A stretch of 64,000 nt of DNA from Bog-473 sp963717455 (GCA_963717455.1 OY970336.1:2728001-2792000); one strand, 5' to 3'. Positions 35,614 through 45,283 are shown, counted from the first letter of the stretch. Made by a program: numbers and translations. The notes: a model not told the origin generated them from the letters alone.

Positions 35614-35644
35614 CCCTCCCGGCTCGTCCCCCGCTCCGGCGCGC

Positions 35645-35691
35645 TAGGGTTGTCCTCTGACCGTGAAGTGAGTCCCGTGAGGCTCACACGG
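35645..35691 (+). promoter_or_regulatory. pyr operon promoter and PyrR-binding RNA hairpin
   Basis: TAGGGT (35645-35650) is a likely -10. The transcribed leader holds AGTCCCGTGAGGCT (35671-35684), an exact match to the PyrR-binding consensus ARUCCNGNGAGGYU. It sits in a hairpin with CCGT (35661-35664) pairing ACGG (35688-35691) and GTGA (35668-35671) pairing TCAC (35684-35687), with a GAA bulge. The hairpin ends just before the ribosome site AGGAGGAG (35693-35700) and no terminator follows, so PyrR would act on translation. Confidence 0.88.
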
Positions 35692-35702
35692 CAGGAGGAG
35701 CA

Positions 35703-36275
35703 GTGGCCGAACGCGAGCGCAGTCATACGCGGCCCCTCGGGGGCGTGTTCGTGGCCCACTCCCTGGTCCTGAGCGCCGCCGACGTCCAGCGCGCCCTGAC
35801 CCGCATGTCGCACGAGGTCGTCGAGCGCAACGGCGGAGTCGAAGACGTCGTCCTGGTCGGGCTCCAGACGGGTGGCGTCCCCCTCGCCACCCGGATGGCA
35901 GAGACGCTCCGCCAGATAGAGGGGACCCACACGATCGACCTCGGCAGCCTCGACGTGGCCTTCTACCGCGACGACATCGGCCTGCGCCCGGTCCTGCCCG
36001 AGGCCGTGACCGACATCCCGGTCGACCTGGCCGGACGGGTGGTGGTCCTGGTCGACGACGTCCTCTTCACCGGTCGCACCATCCGGGCCGCCCTCAACGC
36101 CCTGAACGACTTCGGCCGGGCCCGTTCGGTCCAGCTCGCAGTCATGGTCGACCGAGGCCACCGCGAGCTCCCCATCCGTCCGGACTACGTCGGCAAGAAC
36201 CTCCCGACGCGCCGCGAGGAGATGGTCGACGTCGGCGACGACGGCGTGTGGATCGGCACCCTGGAGGACAAGTGA
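35703..36275 (+). CDS. pyrR: Pyrimidine operon regulator PyrR
   Basis: A 190-residue PRTase-fold protein that binds uridine nucleotides and pyr mRNA. GLQTGGVPLATRMAETL and the PRPP loop VVVLVDDVLFTGRTIRAAL are diagnostic. GTG 35703 follows a strong ribosome site. The matching RNA hairpin lies just upstream, so PyrR probably regulates its own operon. It overlaps the pyrB start in a GTGA junction. Confidence 0.96.
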   Translation: MAERERSHTRPLGGVFVAHSLVLSAADVQRALTRMSHEVVERNGGVEDVVLVGLQTGGVPLATRMAETLRQIEGTHTIDLGSLDVAFYRDDIGLRPVLPEAVTDIPVDLAGRVVVLVDDVLFTGRTIRAALNALNDFGRARSVQLAVMVDRGHRELPIRPDYVGKNLPTRREEMVDVGDDGVWIGTLEDK

Positions 36276-37267
36276 GCGGCCCGCGCCACCTCCTCTCCGT
36301 CGCCGACCTCGGGGGGGCGGACGGCATCGCCGAGGTGCTGCGCGTCGCCGAGGCCTTCGCCGAGGTGGAGCGTCGCTCGGTGCCCAAGGTCCCCACGCTG
36401 CGGGGCAAGGTGGTGGCGACGCTCTTCTTCGAGGAATCGACCCGCACCCGGCTCTCCTTCGAGACGGCGGCGAAACGACTCTCGGCGGACGTGCTCTCGC
36501 TCGCCGTCGCCACCTCCTCGGTCAAGAAGGGTGAGAGCCTGCGCGACACGGTGGAGACCGTCGAGGCCATGGGCATCGACGCCGTCATCATCCGTCACTC
36601 GTCGGCGGGAGCGCCGCACCTGGTGGCGCGCTGGGTCGAGCGCGCGCACGTGGTGAACGCGGGCGACGGCTGGCACGAGCACCCGACGCAGGCCCTGCTG
36701 GATTGCTTCACGGTGCGCCAGGTCCTGGCCGAGCGCAAGGGTGTCGCGCCCGAGGAGCTCGGCATCGGGTGCTTCGAGGGGCTCCGGGTGCTCATCGTGG
36801 GCGATGTCCGTCACAGCCGCGTGGCCCGGTCCGAGGTGCTGGCCTACACCGCCCTCGGGGCCCAGGTGACGCTGGCCGCACCCGGCAGCCTGCTGCCTCC
36901 CTCGCTCGAGGGATGGCCGGTGGAGGCGGTGACCGATCTCGATGACGTCCTGGGGGACGCCGATGTCGTCTCCCTCCTGCGCCTGCAGTCCGAGCGGGGA
37001 AGCGGCTCGTTCGTGCCCAGCCTGCGCGAGTACACCGCTCGGTGGGGGCTGACGGCCGATCGGGCCCGGCGCCTGGCCGAGCACGCGATCGTCACCCACC
37101 CCGGGCCCATGGTGCGCGGGGTGGAGATCGCCTCGGACGTGGCGGACCTGCCGCGCACGGTGGTCACCCAGCAGGTCGCCAACGGCGTGGCGGTGCGGAT
37201 GGCGATCCTGTTCCTGCTGCTCGGGGGCGAGCTGCCGGGCGCCTCGGAGGTGCCGGCCGTTGCCTGA
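36272..37267 (+). CDS. pyrB: Aspartate carbamoyltransferase catalytic subunit
   Basis: A 331-residue catalytic chain. FFEESTRTRLSFETAAKRL carries the carbamoyl-phosphate loop S56-T57-R58-T59-R60, and HPTQALLDCFTV is the second conserved block. It makes carbamoyl aspartate. GTG 36272 overlaps pyrR. No regulatory chain gene (pyrI) follows, as usual when pyrB sits with pyrC. The TTG start of pyrC overlaps its end by 8 bp. Confidence 0.95.
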   Translation: MSGPRHLLSVADLGGADGIAEVLRVAEAFAEVERRSVPKVPTLRGKVVATLFFEESTRTRLSFETAAKRLSADVLSLAVATSSVKKGESLRDTVETVEAMGIDAVIIRHSSAGAPHLVARWVERAHVVNAGDGWHEHPTQALLDCFTVRQVLAERKGVAPEELGIGCFEGLRVLIVGDVRHSRVARSEVLAYTALGAQVTLAAPGSLLPPSLEGWPVEAVTDLDDVLGDADVVSLLRLQSERGSGSFVPSLREYTARWGLTADRARRLAEHAIVTHPGPMVRGVEIASDVADLPRTVVTQQVANGVAVRMAILFLLLGGELPGASEVPAVA

Positions 37268-38582
37268 GGCATCGCTCGTCATCCGGGGCGGCACCGTCGT
37301 CGGGCCCGAGGGCCTGCAGCGCCTCGACGTCGCCGTGCGCGGTGGGACCGTGGTCGGCCTGGCCGAGTCGGTCGACCCGCCGCGCGGCGCGGTCGTGCTC
37401 GACGCCGGCGGTTGCCTCGTCGGTCCGGGCCTGGTCGACCTGCACACGCACCTGCGCCAACCGGGGCGCGAGGAGGCCGAGACGATCGAGACGGGTGCCC
37501 GGGCCGCCGCGCTGGGGGGTTACACGGCCGTTGTCGCCATGCCGAACACCGAGCCGGCGATCGATTCTGCGGGCGTCGCCGGCGAGGTGCTCGCACTCGG
37601 CGCCGGCTGCGCGGCCGAGGTCGCCGTCGCCGGCGCCATCACGCTGGCGCGGGCCGGCACCGCGCTCGCCCCGATGGGCGAGCTGGCCGCGCTGGGGGTG
37701 GTGCTCTTCACCGACGACGGTGCCGGGGTCCAGGACGGCGCGCTCATGCGGCGCGCCCTCGACTACGCCAAGGGCCTCGGCGTCACCCTCGCCGAGCACT
37801 GCGAGGATGCCTGCCTGGCCGCCGGCGGCGCCATGCACGAGGGGTGCTGGTCGAGCCGGCTCGGCATCCCGGGCATGCCCGCCGCCGCGGAAGAGGCCAT
37901 GGTCGCCCGCGACATCACGCTCGCCCGGCTGACCGGCGCGCCGGTCCACTTCCTCCACCTCTCGACCGCCGGTTCGGTCGACCTGGTGCGCCGGGCCAAG
38001 GTGGAGGGGCTGCCGGTGACCGCCGAGGCGGCGCCGCACCACATGCTCCTGACTCATGCGGCCGTGGAGGGGTACGACCCCGTCTTCAGGGTGAACCCGC
38101 CGTTGCGCACCGACGACGACGTCGTCGCCGTCGTCGCAGGCTTGTGCGACGGCACCATCGACGCCGTTGCGACCGACCACGCCCCCCACGCCCCCGAGGT
38201 CAAGGACGTGCCCTTCGACCAGGCCCCGCCGGGCATGCTCGGACTGCAGACAGCGCTGCCCATCGCTTGGTCGGTGCTGTCGCCGCAGCTGGGCCCCGAG
38301 CGCGTGTTCGCGCTGATGAGCACGCAACCGGCGGCCATCGCGAAGCTGTCGGCCACGGATCCCCGGGTGGGCGGGCACAGTGCACAGGGCGGCCCGGTGG
38401 AGGTGGGCGCGGCGGCGAACCTCTGCGTCTTCGACCCGCGGGCGCGCACGGTGGTGGACCCGGGCCGGCTGGCCAGCCGGAGCCGCAACACGCCGTACGC
38501 GGGCCGGACGTTCGACGGAGCGGTGCGCCACACCGTGTTACGGGGCGAGGCCGTCGTGATCGACGCAGTGGCGCAACGGTGA
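37260..38582 (+). CDS. pyrC: Dihydroorotase, type I
   Basis: A 440-residue amidohydrolase. Metal-binding DLHTHLRQPG holds H62 and H64; MPNTEPAID, HFLHLSTAGSV and AVATDHAPHAPE add the remaining ligands and the catalytic aspartate. It closes carbamoyl aspartate to dihydroorotate. It uses a TTG start at 37260, the only in-frame start before the conserved domain, and overlaps pyrB by 8 bp and carA by 4 bp. Confidence 0.95.
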   Translation: MPEASLVIRGGTVVGPEGLQRLDVAVRGGTVVGLAESVDPPRGAVVLDAGGCLVGPGLVDLHTHLRQPGREEAETIETGARAAALGGYTAVVAMPNTEPAIDSAGVAGEVLALGAGCAAEVAVAGAITLARAGTALAPMGELAALGVVLFTDDGAGVQDGALMRRALDYAKGLGVTLAEHCEDACLAAGGAMHEGCWSSRLGIPGMPAAAEEAMVARDITLARLTGAPVHFLHLSTAGSVDLVRRAKVEGLPVTAEAAPHHMLLTHAAVEGYDPVFRVNPPLRTDDDVVAVVAGLCDGTIDAVATDHAPHAPEVKDVPFDQAPPGMLGLQTALPIAWSVLSPQLGPERVFALMSTQPAAIAKLSATDPRVGGHSAQGGPVEVGAAANLCVFDPRARTVVDPGRLASRSRNTPYAGRTFDGAVRHTVLRGEAVVIDAVAQR

Positions 38583-39712
38583 GCGCCGGCACGGCCCGCG
38601 GGGCCGAGCGCGCCGAGGCGCTGGTGGTGACGGCGGACGGTGCCGTGTTCTCGGGGGAGGCGGCCGGCGCGGCGGTGCCGGTCGCGACGGGCGAGCTCGT
38701 GTTCAACACGGCGATGAGCGGGTACCAGGAGGTCATCACTGACCCGTCCTACGCGGGCCAGGTGATCTCCTTCACGAGCACCCATATCGGCAACTACGGC
38801 ACCAACGCCGCCGACGACGAGGCCGCGCTGCCGCGCTGCCGGGGTGTCATCGTGTGCGACCTGGCCGCCGAGCCGTCCAACTGGCGGGCCACCGAGGGCC
38901 TCGAGCCGTTCCTGCGCCGTCATGGCGTGCCCGCGATGACCGGTGTCGACACCCGTCGCCTGGCCCGGCACGTCCGGGAGGCCGGCGCGGTGCCCTGCGC
39001 GTTCGGCACGGCACCCGAGGCGGAGCTGCGCGCCACCGCCGCGGCCGCCGTCGGCACCGACGGCCTGGACCTCGTGTCGGGTGTCACGACGGCCGAGGCC
39101 AGCGTGCACCCGGGCACCGCGGATGGCGTTGGCACGGGCCTGCGCATCGTGGCCTACGACTTCGGGGTGAAGACCACGATGGTCAGCCTCCTCACCACCC
39201 TGGGCACCGTGACCGTCGTGCCCGCCGGCACGACGGCCGACGAGGTGCTCGCGCTCGAGCCCGACGGCGTCTTCCTCTCCAACGGGCCGGGCGACCCGGC
39301 CGCCCTCCCGGGCCCGACCGCCGCCGTGGCCGACCTGGTGGGGCGCGTGCCCATCTTCGGGATCTGCCTCGGTCACCAGATCCTGGCCGCCGCGCTCGGG
39401 GGCACCACCTACAAGCTGCCCTTCGGGCACCACGGTGCCAACCATCCCGTGCAGCGGCTCGAGACCGGGGCGGTGGAGATCACCAGCCAGAACCACAACT
39501 ATGCCGTGGCCGCCGGTACGGTCCCCGGCGCCGAGACGACCCATGTCAACCTCAATGACGGAGTGATCGAGGGGTTGCGCTCCCTCACCGCACAGGCGTT
39601 CTCCGTGCAGTACCACCCCGAGGCCGCACCCGGCCCGCACGACGCCCGCTATCTCTTCGGCGCCTTCCGCGACCTGATGCTCGCCCGACCCGCCCGCGCC
39701 GGGGCGGGCTGA
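38579..39712 (+). CDS. carA: Carbamoyl-phosphate synthase small subunit
   Basis: A 377-residue glutamine amidotransferase subunit. The N-terminal domain has FNTAMSGYQEVITDPSYAGQ. The C-terminal GATase domain has nucleophile C263 in FGICLGHQ and the His/Glu pair in SVQYHPEAAPGPHD. It supplies ammonia from glutamine to CarB. GTG 38579 overlaps pyrC in a GTGA junction; carB starts 24 bp downstream. Confidence 0.96.
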   Translation: MSAGTARGAERAEALVVTADGAVFSGEAAGAAVPVATGELVFNTAMSGYQEVITDPSYAGQVISFTSTHIGNYGTNAADDEAALPRCRGVIVCDLAAEPSNWRATEGLEPFLRRHGVPAMTGVDTRRLARHVREAGAVPCAFGTAPEAELRATAAAAVGTDGLDLVSGVTTAEASVHPGTADGVGTGLRIVAYDFGVKTTMVSLLTTLGTVTVVPAGTTADEVLALEPDGVFLSNGPGDPAALPGPTAAVADLVGRVPIFGICLGHQILAAALGGTTYKLPFGHHGANHPVQRLETGAVEITSQNHNYAVAAGTVPGAETTHVNLNDGVIEGLRSLTAQAFSVQYHPEAAPGPHDARYLFGAFRDLMLARPARAGAG

Positions 39713-39736
39713 GCGGCCGGGACGGAGGACGCCGAC

Positions 39737-42700
39737 GTGCCGCGCCGCGACGACCTGCGGTCGATCCTCGTCATCGGGTCCGGCCCGATCGTGATCGGCC
39801 AGGCCTGTGAGTTCGACTACTCGGGCACCCAGGCCTGCCGGGTCCTGGCCGAGGAGGGGTACCGGGTGATCCTGGCCAACTCCAACCCGGCCACGATCAT
39901 GACGGACCCCGGGACGGCCGATCGCACCTACGTCGAGCCACTCGATCCCGAGGTGCTCGAAGCCATCATCGAGAAGGAACGGCCCGACGCGCTCCTGCCC
40001 ACGCTCGGTGGGCAGACGGCCCTCAACCTGACCATGCAGCTGGTGGAGATGGGCGTGCTCGAGCGCTACGGGGTCGAGGTCATCGGCGCCCGACCCGAGG
40101 CGATCGAGACGGCAGAGGACAGGGACCGCTTCAAGGCGGCCATGCAGGACATCGGCCTCGAGGTGCCGCGCTCGGGCTTCGCCCACTCGCTGGAGGAGGC
40201 CGAGAAGATAGCGGCGGACATCGGCTTCCCGATCATGGTGCGGCCCAGCTTCATCCTCGGCGGCAAGGGGACGGGCATCGCCGAGGACGACGAGCAATTC
40301 ACCCGGCTGGCCTCGGAGGGACTGGCCGCCAGCCCGGTCGGCCAGATCCTCGTGGAGCAGTCGATCGCCGGCTGGAAGGAATTCGAGCTCGAGGTGATGC
40401 GCGACGGTGCGGACAACTGCGTCGTGGTGTGCTCCATCGAGAACTTCGACCCCATGGGCGTCCACACCGGCGACTCCATCACCGTGGCGCCGGCGCAGAC
40501 ATTGACGGATGTGGAGTACCAGGCCATGCGCGACGACGCTTTCGCCTGCCTCCGCCGGGTCGGCGTCGAGACCGGTGGCTCCAACGTCCAGTTCGCCGTG
40601 GACCCGGCGACCGGCCGCCGGGTCATCATCGAGATGAACCCGAGGGTCTCCCGTTCCTCTGCGCTCGCCTCCAAGGCGACGGGGTTCCCGATCGCGAAGA
40701 TCGCCGCCCGCCTCGCCGTGGGGTACCTGCTCAACGAGATCCCGAACGACATCACCAAGGCGACGCCGGCCTCCTTCGAGCCCACCATCGACTACGTGGT
40801 GACCAAGGTGCCGCGGTGGGCCTTCGAGAAGCTGCCCGGCGCCGACGGGCGCCTCGGCACACGCATGCAGTCAGTGGGCGAGGTGATGGCGATCGGGCGC
40901 ACCTTCTGCGAGTCGCTCCAGAAGGCGTTGCGCTCGCTGGAGCAGGGCAGGGCGGGCCTCAACGCCGACCCCGCCGAGTCCGGCCTCGACGCTCTGCCCG
41001 TCGCAGAGCTCCTGGAGCGGATCGCGGTGGCCACGCCGGAGCGTGTCTACGAGCTCGAGTCGGCGCTGCGCCGTGGCGCCAGCGTCGACGAGGTGGTCGC
41101 CTCGACCGGCATCGATCCATGGTTCGTGCGCCAGCTCGGGCGCATCGCGGCCGAGCGTGTCCGGATTGAGGCCGCCCCGGAGCTCGGCCGGGCGGACTTC
41201 CGCCGTGCCAAGCGGCTGGGGTTCTCCGATGCCCAACTGGGGTACCTGCGCGGCGCGAACGAGGCGGACATACGGGCGGTGCGGCTGGCGCACGGCGTGC
41301 GGGCGACCTTCAAGACGGTCGACACCTGTGCCGCGGAGTTCGAGGCGTTCACGCCGTACCACTACGCCACCTACGAGGAGGAGGACGAAGTCCGGCCCTC
41401 CGAGCGCGAGCGCGTGATCATCCTGGGCTCGGGCCCGAACCGTATCGGGCAGGGGATCGAGTTCGACTACTGCTGCGTGCACGCATCGATGTCGCTGCGG
41501 GACGCCGGCTACGAGACGGTCATGGTCAACTGCAACCCCGAGACCGTGTCGACGGACTACGACACCTCGGATCGCCTCTACTTCGAACCGCTGACCGACG
41601 AGGACGTGGCCAACGTGCTCGACGCCGAGCAGGCGGCGGGCGGCGCGGTGGTGGGCGTCATCGTCTCGCTCGGCGGTCAGACGCCGCTGAAGCTGGCCGG
41701 CTCGCTGCCACCGGAGCTCGTGCTCGGGACGAGCCCGGCCTCCATCGACCTGGCCGAGGACAGGGAGCGCTGGAACGCGCTGTGCCACGAGCTGTCCATT
41801 CCTCAGCCTCCGGGCGGGACGGCGACCGCCACCGCCGAGGCGTTGGCGGTCGCGGGGCGGATCGGCTACCCCGTGCTGCTGCGCCCGAGCTACGTGCTGG
41901 GCGGCCGCGCCATGGAGATCGTGTACGACGACGACGGGGTGCGGCGCGTGATGCAGGCCATGACCACCGGCGTGCTGGCGCGAGAGGGCGGGGTGACCTC
42001 CGAACGGCCCGTCCTGGTCGACCGCTTCCTGGAGGACGCGGTCGAGGTCGACGTGGACGCGGTGCGCGACGGCGCCGGCGAGATCCTCATCGCCGGAGTG
42101 ATGGAGCACGTCGAGGAGGCGGGCGTGCACTCGGGCGACTCGGCCTGCGCTCTCCCGCCGCAGTCGCTGCGCGAGGACGTCGTCCGCATGCTCGAGCGCC
42201 ACACCCGCGCACTGGCGGAGTCGCTCGCCGTCTGCGGCCTCATCAACGTGCAGTTCGCGGTGAAGGACGGGCAGGTCTACGTGCTGGAGGCGAACCCCCG
42301 GGCGAGCCGGACCGTGCCCTTCGTCGCCAAGGCCACCGGCGTGCCCCTGGCCATGGTGGCGGCCCGTGTCATGGTCGGGCAGACGCTCGCTGCGTTGCGC
42401 CAGGAGGGCCTGCTGCCTGCAGATGTGATCGGCCGGGTGCCCGTGCTCGACCACGTGAGCGTGAAGGAGGCCGTGCTCCCGTTCGACCGCTTTCCCGGTG
42501 TCGACACGTTGCTCGGCCCCGAGATGCGCTCGACCGGTGAGGTGATGGGTGTCGACATCACCTTCGGCCTGGCCTTCGCCAAGAGCCAGATGGCTGCCGG
42601 CACCAGGCTGCCCGACTCGGGCACGGTGTTCCTCTCCCTGGCCGACCGGGACAAGCCCGCCGGTCTCGAGGTGGCCCGGGCCTTCAGCGACCTCGGGTTC

Positions 42701-43042
42701 TCCATCGCCGCGACCCTGGGAACGGCGGGGTACCTGCGCTCTGCCGGCGTCGTGGTCGACACCCTCGTGGCCAAGGTGGGGGAGGAGGGCGTGGCCTCCG
42801 ACGCCGTCGAGCTCATCGCACAGGGCAAGGTCCAGCTCGTCGTGAACACGCCGCGCGGCCTCGGGCCGCGTGCGGACGGCCAGCACATCCGCATGGCGTC
42901 GGTGGCCTACAAGGTGCCGTGCTTGACCACCCTGGCCGCCGCAAGGGCGGCCGCGGCGGGCATGGCCGACACGCGGGACCACCCACTGCAGGTGCGCCCG
43001 CTCCAGGACCTGCATCCGGTCCCGGGCCCGAGGCCGCGATGA
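39737..43042 (+). CDS. carB: Carbamoyl-phosphate synthase large subunit
   Basis: A 1101-residue protein with two homologous ATP-grasp halves, each opening with a similar GSGPIVIGQ / GSGPNRIGQGIEFDY motif, and an oligomerisation region between them. The C-terminal MGS-like allosteric domain (about residues 945-1075) is where UMP or ornithine act in other species. It makes carbamoyl phosphate for pyrimidines and arginine. GTG 39737 has GGAGGAC upstream. The stop overlaps pyrD in an ATGA junction. Its tail has about 20 extra Pro/Arg-rich residues. Confidence 0.97.
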   Translation: MPRRDDLRSILVIGSGPIVIGQACEFDYSGTQACRVLAEEGYRVILANSNPATIMTDPGTADRTYVEPLDPEVLEAIIEKERPDALLPTLGGQTALNLTMQLVEMGVLERYGVEVIGARPEAIETAEDRDRFKAAMQDIGLEVPRSGFAHSLEEAEKIAADIGFPIMVRPSFILGGKGTGIAEDDEQFTRLASEGLAASPVGQILVEQSIAGWKEFELEVMRDGADNCVVVCSIENFDPMGVHTGDSITVAPAQTLTDVEYQAMRDDAFACLRRVGVETGGSNVQFAVDPATGRRVIIEMNPRVSRSSALASKATGFPIAKIAARLAVGYLLNEIPNDITKATPASFEPTIDYVVTKVPRWAFEKLPGADGRLGTRMQSVGEVMAIGRTFCESLQKALRSLEQGRAGLNADPAESGLDALPVAELLERIAVATPERVYELESALRRGASVDEVVASTGIDPWFVRQLGRIAAERVRIEAAPELGRADFRRAKRLGFSDAQLGYLRGANEADIRAVRLAHGVRATFKTVDTCAAEFEAFTPYHYATYEEEDEVRPSERERVIILGSGPNRIGQGIEFDYCCVHASMSLRDAGYETVMVNCNPETVSTDYDTSDRLYFEPLTDEDVANVLDAEQAAGGAVVGVIVSLGGQTPLKLAGSLPPELVLGTSPASIDLAEDRERWNALCHELSIPQPPGGTATATAEALAVAGRIGYPVLLRPSYVLGGRAMEIVYDDDGVRRVMQAMTTGVLAREGGVTSERPVLVDRFLEDAVEVDVDAVRDGAGEILIAGVMEHVEEAGVHSGDSACALPPQSLREDVVRMLERHTRALAESLAVCGLINVQFAVKDGQVYVLEANPRASRTVPFVAKATGVPLAMVAARVMVGQTLAALRQEGLLPADVIGRVPVLDHVSVKEAVLPFDRFPGVDTLLGPEMRSTGEVMGVDITFGLAFAKSQMAAGTRLPDSGTVFLSLADRDKPAGLEVARAFSDLGFSIAATLGTAGYLRSAGVVVDTLVAKVGEEGVASDAVELIAQGKVQLVVNTPRGLGPRADGQHIRMASVAYKVPCLTTLAAARAAAAGMADTRDHPLQVRPLQDLHPVPGPRPR

Positions 43043-44085
43043 GCGGCCCCGCACGACCGGCTCGTTCGGGGAGGCTCGTCACGTGGGTGGGCGGCGTCGA
43101 GCTCGACAACCCGGTCATGACGGCCTCGGGGACGTCCGGCCACGGCACCGAACTGGAGGAGTACGGCGCGCTGGCTGACCTCGGTGCGATCGTCGTCAAG
43201 TCGCTGTCGGTCGAGCGGTGGCCCGGCAACCCTGCGCCTCGGGTGCACGAGGTCGGCACCGGGATGCTCAACAGCGTGGGGCTGCAAGGCCCGGGACTCG
43301 CAGCCTGGCTGGACCACGACCTCCCGGCACTCAGCGCGTCGGGCGCGCGCGTCGTCGTCAGCATCTGGGGCCGCACGGTGGACGACTACGCCCGGGCGGC
43401 GGAGCTGGTGGCGGGTGCCGCGACATCGGACGCGGGCGCCTGCATCGCAGCGCTCGAGGTCAACGTGAGCTGCCCCAACGTCGAGGATCGCTCTCGCATG
43501 TTCGCCCACTCGGCGGAGGCGACGTCCAGGGTCATGGCCGCAACGGCGTGCGGCCTGCCCCGCTGGGCCAAGCTGAGCCCGAACGTGCCCGACCTGGTCG
43601 AGATCGCGGCCGGCGCTCTCGAGGGCGGCGCCGACGGGCTGACGCTGGTGAACACGCTGCTGGGCCTCGCTCTCGACGTCGAATCCGGTCGCCCCGTTCT
43701 CGGCGCCGGTGGTGGCGGGCTCTCCGGGAGCGCGGTGCACCCGGTCGCCGTGCGCGCCGTGTGGGAGTGCCGGGGGGCCTTCCCCGACGTGCCCATCGTC
43801 GGCGTCGGCGGGGTCACGACCGGCCGCGACGCCGTGGAGCTGCTGCTCGCCGGTGCCGACGCCGTCCAGGTCGGCACCGCGACCTTTCGGGATCCCCGGG
43901 CGCCCTGGAAGGTGCTCCGGCAGCTGGCGCGCTGGTGCGAGGCCCATCGCACGACCGTGGACGGCATCAGGACGCAGGCTCGTCGCCGAGCGTACGACAC
44001 CGCCTCCGGGCTGCCGTCACAGGACTCGTCTGATCCACCTGATGCGCCCGTACCATTGCTCAACGAAGGAGGTCGCAATGGCTGA
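43039..44085 (+). CDS. pyrD: Dihydroorotate dehydrogenase, class 1B-like
   Basis: A 348-residue TIM-barrel flavoprotein. ALEVNVSCPNVEDRS places a cysteine (C145) as the catalytic base, which marks class 1; class 2 enzymes use serine. NTLLGLALDVESGRPVL and GGGGLSGSAVHPVAVRAVWE resemble the NAD-linked class 1B type, which normally pairs with the Fe-S/FAD subunit PyrK. No pyrK is present in the operon. No membrane-binding N-terminal helix is seen. ATG 43039 overlaps carB; its end overlaps pyrF by 8 bp. Confidence 0.92.
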   Translation: MSGPARPARSGRLVTWVGGVELDNPVMTASGTSGHGTELEEYGALADLGAIVVKSLSVERWPGNPAPRVHEVGTGMLNSVGLQGPGLAAWLDHDLPALSASGARVVVSIWGRTVDDYARAAELVAGAATSDAGACIAALEVNVSCPNVEDRSRMFAHSAEATSRVMAATACGLPRWAKLSPNVPDLVEIAAGALEGGADGLTLVNTLLGLALDVESGRPVLGAGGGGLSGSAVHPVAVRAVWECRGAFPDVPIVGVGGVTTGRDAVELLLAGADAVQVGTATFRDPRAPWKVLRQLARWCEAHRTTVDGIRTQARRRAYDTASGLPSQDSSDPPDAPVPLLNEGGRNG

Positions 44086-44917
44086 CAGCTTCGGAGACCG
44101 TGTCGCCGCGGCAGTGGGCGCGACGGGGCCGCTGTGCGCCGGGATCGATCCGTCGGCTGCGCTCCTCACCGATTGGGGCCTGAGTGACGACGCCAAGGGC
44201 CTGCGCACCTTCTGTCACACGTGTGTCGAGGCCTTCGCCGGGGCCGTGGCGGTGATAAAGCCACAGGTGGCCTTCTTCGAGCGGCACGGCTCCGCGGGGA
44301 TGGCCGAGCTGGAGAGCCTCATCGCCGAGGCCTCCGCCGCCGGACTGATCGTGATCGCCGACGCCAAGCGGGGCGACATCGACTCGACGGCCGAGGCGTA
44401 CGCCGATGCGTGGCTCGGTGACGCCAGCCCGCTCGCCGCTGACGCCGTGACCGCCCACCCCTACCTGGGCCTCGGCGCACTGGCACCTCTGGTCCGGCGG
44501 GCCGCCGCCAGCGGGCGGGGCGTGCTCGTCGTTGCCCGCAGTTCCAACCCCGAGGGTCGTGGGTTGCAGCAGGCGGTGACCGCGGACGGGACCGGCGTGG
44601 AGGACATGTTGCTCGCAGAGATCGCGGCGCTGAACGGCTCGCCAGATGTCCCGATGGGAACCGTGGGGGCGGTGATCGGTGCCACGCTGCAGCCGACAAG
44701 CTTCGCGTTATCCCAGCTCGGAGGCGTAATTCTGGCTCCGGGACTGGGCGCCCAGGGCGCCGGCCCGGCCGACGTGGCCGAGCGCTTTGCCGGGTGCCCG
44801 CCCGGGTGCGTGCTGCCCAGCAGCTCTCGCGGGCTGCTCAGCAGCGGACCGGATCCGGACGACCTGCGGCGTCACGCCCAGTCACTGGCACGCGAATTGG
44901 CGGCGCTGATGGGCTGA
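44078..44917 (+). CDS. pyrF: Orotidine-5'-phosphate decarboxylase, type 2
   Basis: A 279-residue enzyme of the longer, type 2 OMP decarboxylase group. LCAGIDPSAALLTDWGL opens the barrel, and DAKRGDIDST holds the catalytic Asp-Lys-Asp array (D95, K97, D100). It makes UMP. ATG 44078 has a clear AAGGAGG ribosome site inside the end of pyrD. It is the last gene of the operon; pyrE (orotate phosphoribosyltransferase) is not in this cluster. Confidence 0.95.
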   Translation: MADSFGDRVAAAVGATGPLCAGIDPSAALLTDWGLSDDAKGLRTFCHTCVEAFAGAVAVIKPQVAFFERHGSAGMAELESLIAEASAAGLIVIADAKRGDIDSTAEAYADAWLGDASPLAADAVTAHPYLGLGALAPLVRRAAASGRGVLVVARSSNPEGRGLQQAVTADGTGVEDMLLAEIAALNGSPDVPMGTVGAVIGATLQPTSFALSQLGGVILAPGLGAQGAGPADVAERFAGCPPGCVLPSSSRGLLSSGPDPDDLRRHAQSLARELAALMG

Positions 44918-44965
44918 GTAGGGAAAATAGGTGACCGTCCCTGGCCGAGGCGCTATGGTCTCGCC

Positions 44966-45283
44966 ATGCCGCAACCTCCCGCACTCACGCCCGAGCAGCG
45001 CGCCGCTGCACTTGAAAAGGCTGCCAAGGTTCGCCGCGAGCGGGCCGAGGTCAAGGACAAGTTGAAGATGGGGACCAAGACTCTGTCGGAGCTCCTCACC
45101 GAGGCCGACTCCAACGAGACCATCGGCAAGATGAAGGTGGTCTCGGTGCTCGAGTCCTTGCCCGGCCTGGGCAAGGTCAAGGCACGGCGCCTGATGGAGA
45201 CCGTCGGCATCAGCGACAGCCGACGGCTGCAGGGGCTCGGTGCCAAGCAGCGCGAGGCGCTGCTCAAAGAGACTGCGCGCTGA
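44966..45283 (+). CDS. mihF: Actinobacterial integration host factor (mIHF)
   Basis: A 105-residue basic nucleoid-associated protein. The N-terminal half is a charged helix; the C-terminal helix-two-turn-helix LESLPGLGKVKARRLMETVGI binds DNA, as in mycobacterial and Streptomyces IHF. It is next to gmk and rpoZ as in other actinobacteria. TATGGT (44954-44959) ends 6 nt before ATG 44966, so the mRNA is likely leaderless. Confidence 0.95.
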   Translation: MPQPPALTPEQRAAALEKAAKVRRERAEVKDKLKMGTKTLSELLTEADSNETIGKMKVVSVLESLPGLGKVKARRLMETVGISDSRRLQGLGAKQREALLKETAR

